Below are positions 1-5,245 of a stretch of 9,914 bases of DNA, one piece after another. The position numbers and the translations under genes were made by a program. The notes under the pieces were generated by a model, which did not search any database, was not told the origin of the DNA, and saw nothing but the letters and a program-made list of their open reading frames with translations. How positions within the stretch are numbered: the first letter of the stretch is position 1; each line of letters opens with the position of its first letter. Location of the stretch: NCBI GenBank assembly GCA_005791855.1, contig SXUH01000221.1, forward strand, positions 1-9,914. Direction: 5' to 3'. Source of the stretch: Bdellovibrionales bacterium. GTDB lineage: Bacteria; Bdellovibrionota; Bacteriovoracia; Bacteriovoracales; Bacteriovoracaceae.

Positions 1-273
1 CTTCGTTAGAGGTTTAAAAAGTGAAGAGTTTAAAGTGTATAACTAAGTACTAGGCTATCTCTTTTCTAGAAAAACTCATCCAAATCCTTAAGATCTCAGA
101 TAAAATTCATCAGAATGTTCGCGATGTCTCTTTAAGGCATAACGCGATCGCCGAGTAAGGTCGGCGTCACCTGTCTAAAACTTAGACACCTCCGCGACGA
201 GAAATGAATAAATTACAGATCAGTGTCTGGCGGCGCGCTTGCATCCAAGGCTCTACCATCCTCAGGAGCATCC
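1..273. other. AT-rich regulatory spacer, no gene
   Basis: No convincing reading frame lies here. Visible elements: an imperfect tandem repeat (GAG-TTTAAA-GTG pattern at 9-23 and 26-37), the 12-bp palindrome TTTTCTAGAAAA (62-73), a GC-rich stem CGCCGA/TCGGCG with a 6-nt loop (149-166), and a 17-bp dyad at 172-188 listed separately. Read on the minus strand, bases 8 to 1 are TAACGAAG. This is the start of the leader motif found just upstream of the genes at 4735-5085 and 5246-7333, so a minus-strand gene may begin immediately left of the window and this spacer may serve divergent genes. Confidence 0.6.
172..212 (+). promoter_or_regulatory. candidate promoter and operator of the lipoprotein gene
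   Basis: TGTCTAA and TTAGACA form a perfect 7-bp inverted repeat with a 3-nt centre (172-188). Its right arm contains TAGACA (183-188), five of six matches to a sigma70 -35 box, followed after 18 bp by AATAAA (207-212), four of six matches to a -10 box. A dyad overlapping the -35 is the classic position for a repressor or class II activator. The promoter is weak by consensus and is an inference; the dyad itself is directly visible. Confidence 0.4.
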
Positions 274-3045
274 ATGAAGAAGTTGACCCTCATCGTCCTC
301 GTGAGCCTTCTCGCCTCGGCCTGTAACTACCAGGTTCCCTCGCCCGACCTGCAGGCAGGCATGGTCAGCACGGCGAGTGTCTCGGGTACCCCGCAGCTCG
401 AGGATGCGCCGGCGGACGATGATGGAGGGACGCAGTTCTCGGTTGGTCCCTTCGTCTTCTCCGAGGCAGGAGAGGTGGTCTCGCTCCGGACGATAAATGG
501 CGAAGTCCTCCCGGAGAAGCACCAGCCGTTTGTGATCACTCAGGGGACTGAACGGCACGCGGTGGACTCCCTAAGCATTCTAAACAAACGCCTGGGAAGC
601 CAGGCCCGCGTGCTCCGCCTCCGTTCGAGCTCCCTGCCGGAGCAGTGGATCGACGTCGAGATCCTCACCGAGAGCAACCGAGCCTCGTTCAAGGTCGCCG
701 GCGTGGTGGAGAAGAGCCGGCACGGCGAGCGGCTCGGGCTCGAGTCCCGGTTCACCCTCTCTCCGGACGTCGAGTGCAAGCTCGGGTACGTGGGTTTCGC
801 CAACGGGTCGCACGTCTGCACGAGCGACGTCGGAACCTTCGCTTCCTACTGCCTCACCGGCAACTGCGATAACTCCGTGGCCCTCCAGATGCCGACCATG
901 AACACCTTCCCGCTCGATCAAGGACCGAAGATCGGCGCCGTCCTGAGTCCGCTCCCAACCAGACCGCTCCTCGGTAGCGGGTTCGTCCTTCTCCTGAGTT
1001 CCCACCAGTTCAGGAGCCGGGAGTTCATGGTCCAGGTGAAGGAGCTCAAGGAGACCTTCGGGACCCGGGCCGAGAACGGATCGTCACTCTTCCTGACCGC
1101 TCCTCCCGCGTCCAGCTGCGGGAGCCGGATCTGCCCCGAAAACGCATCAGCAATTTCTGCGAAGGCCAGCCGCATGGGCTTCACCGAGCTCCAGCTCTCC
1201 GAGGACACCTGGGTCCAGAAACGAAACCAGGTCACGAGCTGGGGGAAGTTCGATCCCATCCCGGGCCTCGGAGTTAGCCTCCAGTCCATCCGCGCCCAGG
1301 GGACGTGTCCGGTCCTCCATTCCATCGCGAGCGCGCTGAACCTCGCGAACCCGCTCTGCCTCCTCGGGAACGGCTCGCCGGAGACCTGCCCCGCGGCCCT
1401 GCGGAACCCGGACGGGACCTTCTTCCAGATGCCCGGGCTACCGCAGGTCTACTTCTCCGATCTGAACAAGCCGGAGGTGTTGAATGCTCTGGTCTCGAGC
1501 GTGGCCGACGGGGCCATGGCCGCCAACGCCTGCGGGACCTACGTCGACGGAAGCGACTGGTTCCATTCCCATCCTCTGTCGGCGGCGGTGTACTACGAAG
1601 AACTCTGGAAGCGGGCCCCGCAGCTACGGGTCTGGGGGAACTACTCCCACGGGAACACGGCCCTCTGGATGACCGACATGGCGATCACCGATACCTGGCA
1701 GATCGAGAAATCCGTCAGTCCGTCGGCCTACGCCCTCGGCTGGGCCTACTTCTCCCTGAAGGGGCTGCTGGACAAGGTCGGGATGAAGGGCCGGCTCGGC
1801 TGGATCCCCACTCCCCAGATCGGCACGACCCGGCAGGACTACCAGGTTCTCCTGAACGCCGCCCTGGCCACCGGATCCTACCTCACCATCCAGACCACCG
1901 CCGACGACCCGAACATCACGGGGAAGGCGAACAAATGGTTCCGGCCCGCGGTGACTCACACGAACGCCGCTCTCCACGAGATCCGCGCGAACCGCGCGCA
2001 AGGGTACTACGACGGGGGATCCGCGAGGCACGAAGTCTTCCACTTCGACTCCGGCGTCTCGACCGTGGCCCTCTTCGACTCCATTGTACCCGCGGCTCCC
2101 GGATCAAAGCTCGAGGGCCGCTCGTTCGGCGTCCGCGTTGACCAGGGACAGGAGACCTGCGGGCCCTTCCAGAGATGCTTCCGTTTCTCGGGGGAGAAGC
2201 GGCTCCTCCCGAACCCCGACGAGCCCCGCCTGACGGAGAAGGGGAGTTTCATCCACCACCCCGGGTTCCGGTCCGACGGCAAGAGCTTCACCTTCTCCGC
2301 CTGGGTCAGGCCCCGCGGGGCAGAGGTCGCCGGCGGAATCTTCGAGCGCGGCCCTCTCGCCTACGGGATGTTCTACAACAGGAATAAGTTCAGCGGCCAC
2401 TTCACTCCCGCCGACGGAAACGGAATCCTCGGGCACTACAGCCCCGAACTCTACCAACCGGCCGGGTGGAACCACATCGCAGTGACCTACGACGCGGACA
2501 CCAAGCTCTTCCAGCACTACATCAACGGCTCTGCTCAGGGAGGTCCTCTGAGCACACCGTGGTCGGATAACTTTCCTCGGGAACTCCCACTCTTCGTGGG
2601 GACCCGTGGCGACGCCCTCTCTAACTTCAGCGGATGGATGAACGAAGTGCGGTTCTACGATCGCCCGTTGCACGCCGACGAGGTTACAAACCTCTTCCGG
2701 GACGTCATCGGCGGCGACCGTGGCATCAGAAGCCAGGAGGAACCGGGTGACCCGAGTTTCGTCATCGGCTGGTCCACGGAGTCTTCTCCCGCGGCCCTCC
2801 CCGAACTGGACGTGAGCCTCGGCGGCCAGCGGGTCGCGTTCCTTGTTCCCATGCTCGAAGGTCAAAGACTTCCGGAGGAACTCATTAGCTTGAAGTTCGA
2901 AGGCATCGAAGATGTCAACTCCGCGACGGTTTCCTCTCCGGTCGCCGTGCACGAAGTGATCCGCGACGCCGCGGCTCGGACGGTGCGGGTCGTGATCCAC
3001 TCTTCCGTGCTGAGTGACGTCCCGGTTCGGGTGGAAGTCCGGTAA
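274..3045 (+). CDS. large lipoprotein: barrel-like enzyme domain plus LamG domain
   Basis: A predicted 923-residue exported lipoprotein. The ATG at 274 is chosen over the GTG at 223 because AGGAG (264-268) sits 5 nt upstream and the protein then opens with a lipoprotein signal: MKK, a hydrophobic stretch and the lipobox LASAC, with the lipidated Cys at residue 17. Residues 18-60 are a flexible Asp/Ser-rich tether. Residues 60-280 look beta-rich with paired Cys (168, 182, 193, 198). Residues 290-600 show alternating strands and helices that could be a TIM-barrel-like domain (GFTELQLSEDTW at 302-313, TYVDGSDW at 422-429 with Asp425 and Asp428, then RVWGNYSHG). A glycosidase role is inference only. 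Residues 615-810 resemble a concanavalin/LamG-like lectin fold (FTFSAWVRP, GWNHIAVTYD, YINGS, GWMNEVRFYDRPL). A beta-rich tail ends the protein. The gene converges on 3068-3724 with a 22-bp gap. Export and the LamG domain are well supported; the catalytic assignment is not. Confidence 0.92.
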   Translation: MKKLTLIVLVSLLASACNYQVPSPDLQAGMVSTASVSGTPQLEDAPADDDGGTQFSVGPFVFSEAGEVVSLRTINGEVLPEKHQPFVITQGTERHAVDSLSILNKRLGSQARVLRLRSSSLPEQWIDVEILTESNRASFKVAGVVEKSRHGERLGLESRFTLSPDVECKLGYVGFANGSHVCTSDVGTFASYCLTGNCDNSVALQMPTMNTFPLDQGPKIGAVLSPLPTRPLLGSGFVLLLSSHQFRSREFMVQVKELKETFGTRAENGSSLFLTAPPASSCGSRICPENASAISAKASRMGFTELQLSEDTWVQKRNQVTSWGKFDPIPGLGVSLQSIRAQGTCPVLHSIASALNLANPLCLLGNGSPETCPAALRNPDGTFFQMPGLPQVYFSDLNKPEVLNALVSSVADGAMAANACGTYVDGSDWFHSHPLSAAVYYEELWKRAPQLRVWGNYSHGNTALWMTDMAITDTWQIEKSVSPSAYALGWAYFSLKGLLDKVGMKGRLGWIPTPQIGTTRQDYQVLLNAALATGSYLTIQTTADDPNITGKANKWFRPAVTHTNAALHEIRANRAQGYYDGGSARHEVFHFDSGVSTVALFDSIVPAAPGSKLEGRSFGVRVDQGQETCGPFQRCFRFSGEKRLLPNPDEPRLTEKGSFIHHPGFRSDGKSFTFSAWVRPRGAEVAGGIFERGPLAYGMFYNRNKFSGHFTPADGNGILGHYSPELYQPAGWNHIAVTYDADTKLFQHYINGSAQGGPLSTPWSDNFPRELPLFVGTRGDALSNFSGWMNEVRFYDRPLHADEVTNLFRDVIGGDRGIRSQEEPGDPSFVIGWSTESSPAALPELDVSLGGQRVAFLVPMLEGQRLPEELISLKFEGIEDVNSATVSSPVAVHEVIRDAAARTVRVVIHSSVLSDVPVRVEVR

Positions 3046-3048
3046 GGT

Positions 3049-3064
3049 AGCTCGGGGTCGAGTT
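3049..3064. terminator. weak hairpin between convergent genes
   Basis: The 22-bp gap between two convergent stop codons contains CTCG-GGGT-CGAG (3051-3062), extendable by a G-T and an A-T pair. It is followed on the plus strand only by a short T run. It could be a minimal shared terminator, but the stem is too short to be sure. Confidence 0.2.
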
Positions 3065-3067
3065 TGG

Positions 3068-3724
3068 CTACTCCAGCGGCCGAGGAGTGAAGAGCCAGTC
3101 GAACTCTTCCTTCTCGTCGAGGTCGTAGCCGTGGGTCGTCGCAAACGCGTTCCACTTCTTGAGCGTTTCCTCAAGCCGGTGGCTCATGTCGATGGTGTTG
3201 TCTCGGATGTTCACATTCTGGACGAAGGTCCGGAGCCCGGCTTCCGACCTGGCGAAGGCGAGGGAGACGGTCGCCTTGTCTAGGTAGTACCCGTCGTGGC
3301 AGACCGTGTATCCGCAGTAGGGCTTCACGTAGAAGCGGTGGTGGTGGAAGAAGACGGCGAAGGCCCTCCGGCCCTGGTCGATCCAGGATCGGACCGCATC
3401 GCAGGTCCCCTCGAGACGGAACCGCGTCGGCAAGCCTCGTTGGGCCGGGTCGGAGGCGTAGTGGACTCCGTCACTGTGGGCCGAGAGCTGAGCTAGCTTC
3501 GCGAGGGAGCTTCGGGCGGCGGCCCAGACGTCCAGGTTGGGAAGCTTCAGCGTAAGGTCAGCGTAGTAGCAGTGTCTCCCGCTGCAGATGTCTTCGCAGG
3601 AAAGGACGTCGGAGGAGGCGCCGATCTCCTGCGAGTGGCCGATCGGACCTTCCACCTGAGCTGCTGCTTCAGAGACGAGGATGAAGAAGAGGAACCCGAT
3701 GAAGGAAAAGTTGGGAAGTGGCAT
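3068..3724 (-). CDS. small exported cysteine-rich protein, unknown family
   Basis: I do not recognise the family. The start at 3724 is preferred over the longer frame to 3859, because GGAG lies 5 nt upstream and the 218-residue product then opens with a signal peptide (residues 1-22, hydrophobic FIGFLFFILV, cleavage near EAAA-Q). The longer frame would also cross the operator. The mature protein has six Cys (43, 47, 52, 108, 137, 142), enough for three disulfides, a His cluster (127-129) in a strand-like AVFFHHHRFYV, and an acidic, helical C terminus. Six Cys after a signal peptide suggest a periplasmic or secreted, disulfide-bonded protein. It is divergent from the LysR-type gene at 3871, and its candidate -35 overlaps the palindromic element between them, so regulation by that protein is the natural prediction. 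Confidence 0.88.
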   Translation of the reverse strand: MPLPNFSFIGFLFFILVSEAAAQVEGPIGHSQEIGASSDVLSCEDICSGRHCYYADLTLKLPNLDVWAAARSSLAKLAQLSAHSDGVHYASDPAQRGLPTRFRLEGTCDAVRSWIDQGRRAFAVFFHHHRFYVKPYCGYTVCHDGYYLDKATVSLAFARSEAGLRTFVQNVNIRDNTIDMSHRLEETLKKWNAFATTHGYDLDEKEEFDWLFTPRPLE

Positions 3725-3750
3725 CTGTGCTCCGAGGTTAGGTGGAGCCT

Positions 3751-3779
3751 TTTCTACCTCCGGGAGGGGTGTTCGACAA
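3751..3779 (-). promoter_or_regulatory. candidate promoter of the cysteine-rich exported gene
   Basis: Reading on the minus strand, TTGTCG (3779-3774), a 17-bp spacer and TAGAAA (3756-3751) match sigma70 boxes at four of six positions each. +1 would be near 3744, giving a leader of about 20 nt that includes the GGAG ribosome site. The -35 box overlaps the outer CAAATAGCTA arm of the palindromic element, as it does in the promoter at 5115-5143. Confidence 0.5.
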
Positions 3780-3819
3780 ATAGCTATGGGGAATGTCTGA
3801 CATTCCGGATAGCTATCCG
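3777..3819. promoter_or_regulatory. nested palindromic operator between LysR-type gene and divergent target
   Basis: A perfect 17-bp dyad, GGAATGTC-T-GACATTCC (3790-3806), is flanked on each side, after exactly 3 bp, by the self-complementary hexamer TAGCTA (3781-3786 and 3810-3815). The right arm extends to a perfect 14-bp palindrome, CGGATAGCTATCCG (3806-3819). Bases 3780-3816 therefore form one near-perfect palindrome centred on 3798, interrupted only by the GG/GG pair next to each arm. Relative to the neighbouring promoters the centre falls near -54 (minus-strand gene) and -73 (LysR gene), which suits LysR-type binding in a divergent spacer. The palindrome is seen directly; the binding protein is inferred. 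Confidence 0.75.
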
Positions 3820-3835
3820 TCGGCATCCAAAAGAG

Positions 3836-3864
3836 TTTCCAGATCGGCGCCGGTTTCATATCAT
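3836..3864 (+). promoter_or_regulatory. candidate promoter of the LysR-type gene, possibly leaderless
   Basis: TTTCCA (3836-3841, four of six) and TATCAT (3859-3864, five of six) are separated by 17 bp. The expected +1, about 7 nt after the -10, is position 3871, which is the A of the start codon. The only G-rich stretch before the ATG is GGGG directly against it, too close to work as a Shine-Dalgarno site. Both facts point to a leaderless message. Confidence 0.45.
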
Positions 3865-3870
3865 CTGGGG

Positions 3871-4746
3871 ATGCACTACAAGTTCGAACTCAACCACCTG
3901 AAGTACTTCTACTACACCGTCCTCGAGGGGAGCGTCGTCGCCGCCGCCGAAACCCTCTGCGTCCAGCAGCCCGTCGTGAGCAAGATGATCAAGGCCATGG
4001 AGGCGCAGTTCGGGAAGCCCCTCTTCACGAAGGATGGCCGCACCAAGAAGCTCACGGACTTCGGCCAGCTCGTCTTCCGGCACTGCCAGGTGGTGTTCAC
4101 GGAGGTCGGGAGGATTAATCACCTAACGGATTCCGGGGAAGAAGTCCGTGGGGTCTACAACGTCGGGGCCGCGGAGGTCATCGTGAACCACGTCCTCGGG
4201 GGCATCCTCCCGGCGGCGATGGAAGAGTTCGACGGCATCAACTTCAACGTCTACGCGTCCACCCAGAGTCACCTCCTCCAGATGCTCGAGGACCGAAGAC
4301 TGGACATCGGTCTCTTCTTCTACGTCCCCAGCCTCTCCGATGAACTCGAAGTGATTCAGGAGCTCCCGGTTCGGCACCACCTGGTCGTGGCGAAGGCGTA
4401 TCAGAAGGACGAGAAGGTGCTGGAGTCCTTCATCGGATCCCGGGAGATCGACGACACGTCGACGCACAAGTTCCCGACGGTAGAGCTCATGCGACAGACC
4501 CGTCCGGGCACCCGCATTTCCTTCTCGAGCAATAGCATCAGCCTCCACCATCGGCTGGTCACCGAAGGTCGAGGCGTGTCGATCATGCCGAGCTTCATGG
4601 TGAAGAGGGAACTCGCCAAAGGCACTTTCGTGGATCTCTACCCCAAAGAAAAGTTCGTTTGGAATCTAAAGGTCCTTAAGCGGAAGGGAGTTCTCCTAGA
4701 TAAAATCACCAGGTCCGTCCTGCGGCGAATCGGGTCAGTCCTCTAG
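3871..4746 (+). CDS. LysR-type transcriptional regulator, NhaR-like
   Basis: A 291-residue cytoplasmic DNA-binding regulator, a normal length for the family. The N-terminal winged helix-turn-helix spans about residues 8-66: NHLKYFYYTVLEGSVVAAAE, then QQPVVSKMIKAMEAQFGKPL, LFTKDGRTKKLTDFGQLVF. The opening NHLKYF and EGSVVAAAE with LVFR are close to NhaR, the LysR-type regulator of sodium/proton antiport and exopolysaccharide genes in enterobacteria. The co-inducer-binding domain is about residues 90-285 (VGAAEVIVNHVLGGILP, RRLDIGLFF, RGVSIMPSFM). The ATG at 3871 is chosen because it aligns with the usual family start; the frame upstream to 3793 runs through the palindrome. No antiporter gene is nearby, so the target is probably local: it is divergent from one small exported gene and overlaps another tail to tail by 12 bp (4735-4746). 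Autoregulation is likely. Family certain; NhaR-like subgroup probable. Confidence 0.96.
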   Translation: MHYKFELNHLKYFYYTVLEGSVVAAAETLCVQQPVVSKMIKAMEAQFGKPLFTKDGRTKKLTDFGQLVFRHCQVVFTEVGRINHLTDSGEEVRGVYNVGAAEVIVNHVLGGILPAAMEEFDGINFNVYASTQSHLLQMLEDRRLDIGLFFYVPSLSDELEVIQELPVRHHLVVAKAYQKDEKVLESFIGSREIDDTSTHKFPTVELMRQTRPGTRISFSSNSISLHHRLVTEGRGVSIMPSFMVKRELAKGTFVDLYPKEKFVWNLKVLKRKGVLLDKITRSVLRRIGSVL

Positions 4747-5085
4747 GGACGGGACGAGGGTACAGCTGTATTTGAAGCGGCCGTCCCGGACCATCGTGGT
4801 TTCAACCGGGATCGAATACAGGTCCGGGGCGATGGCCATGGAGGCCGGGCGGGTTTCGGTCGGGGAGACCACCGTTCCGTGGAGGATGGGGCCGGACGCC
4901 GGAGGGAAGGATCCTTTCGAAACGGTGCCGTCGGGGATCCGGCTGAGGGTGGAGAGCGAGCCGTCGGAGTTCACGGTGGCCTTCATCACGAAGCCTGGAT
5001 TCTCACAGAAGCAGAAGTAGGACGGGTCCGCCGCAAGCGCGTTGAAGCTAGTCAGGAGGAGACTTAAGGTGAGGAGACGATTCAT
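4735..5085 (-). CDS. small exported protein, unknown family
   Basis: A 116-residue product with a clean signal peptide (MNRLLTLSLLLTSFNALA, cleavage before Ala19 or Asp20), leaving a mature protein of about 98 residues. Its three Cys are at 25, 27 (FCFCEN) and 108 (KYSCTL), so a disulfide linking the two ends is plausible. The rest is short strands with Gly/Ser/Pro turns, suggesting a small beta domain. I do not recognise the family. AAAGGA lies 6 nt upstream of the ATG and supports the start. The stop codon lies inside the last codons of the LysR-type gene (12-bp convergent overlap). Upstream is a copy of the palindromic element found beside the LysR-type gene, at the same position relative to the promoter, so the two small exported genes flanking the regulator probably share control. 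Confidence 0.85.
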   Translation of the reverse strand: MNRLLTLSLLLTSFNALAADPSYFCFCENPGFVMKATVNSDGSLSTLSRIPDGTVSKGSFPPASGPILHGTVVSPTETRPASMAIAPDLYSIPVETTMVRDGRFKYSCTLVPSLED

Positions 5086-5114
5086 ACTTATTCCTTTGTT
5101 AGTTCGTTGGAATA

Positions 5115-5143
5115 AGGCTAGCCAGATGGCCCGGACTTCGCAA
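5115..5143 (-). promoter_or_regulatory. candidate promoter of the small exported gene 4735-5085
   Basis: On the minus strand, TTGCGA (5143-5138) and TAGCCT (5120-5115) are separated by 17 bp. The -10 is poor (three of six), as expected of an activator-dependent promoter. Spacing from the -35 box to the TAGCTA arm is identical to that in the promoter at 3751-3779. +1 would be near 5108. Confidence 0.4.
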
Positions 5144-5170
5144 ATAGCTAGTTGGAAAGTGAGACTTTCC
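5141..5170. promoter_or_regulatory. second copy of the palindromic operator element
   Basis: CAAATAGCTA (5141-5150) is identical to 3777-3786. After the same 3-bp gap comes a 17-bp dyad, GGAAAGT-GAG-ACTTTCC (5154-5170). Aligned with 3777-3806, 23 of 30 bases match. Several differences are paired changes that keep the dyad symmetrical (T to A at one arm, A to T at the other). The right outer arm is degenerate here (CGTCTA, 5174-5179). Confidence 0.72.
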
Positions 5171-5212
5171 TCCCGTCTATGGATCGTCTTTTATGGTGAG
5201 AGTGAGAGAGAA

Positions 5213-5236
5213 GGGAGGAGCCAGCGGGCTCCTCCC
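5213..5236 (-). terminator. intrinsic terminator-like hairpin after the propeller gene
   Basis: GGGAGGAGCC and GGCTCCTCCC form a perfect 10-bp GC-rich stem with a 4-nt loop, starting 9 bp beyond the stop codon of the gene at 5246-7333. On the minus strand it is followed by TTCTCTCTC, a pyrimidine-rich rather than pure U tract. It separates this gene from the promoter of the next minus-strand gene. Confidence 0.7.
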
Positions 5237-5245
5237 GGGAGAAAG

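Noticed and set aside
144..166. GCGATCGC palindrome and CGCCGA/TCGGCG stem as a terminator of an upstream gene
   Set aside because: No T run follows on either strand and no plus-strand gene ends near it; a single GCGATCGC is not informative.
223..273. GTG start 17 codons upstream of the lipoprotein ATG
   Set aside because: It would place a polar stretch before the signal peptide and lipobox, and AGGAG is correctly spaced for the ATG at 274.
2104..3174. Long minus-strand frame opposite the lipoprotein gene
   Set aside because: It is a compositionally biased shadow frame with no ribosome site or domain, and it overlaps two supported genes.
3725..3859. Longer N terminus for the minus-strand cysteine-rich gene
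   Set aside because: The extra 45 residues run through the promoter and palindrome and lack a signal; the start at 3724 has a ribosome site and begins a signal peptide.
3793..3870. Longer N terminus for the LysR-type gene
   Set aside because: It begins inside the 17-bp dyad and precedes the usual family start; the extra residues look like translated spacer.
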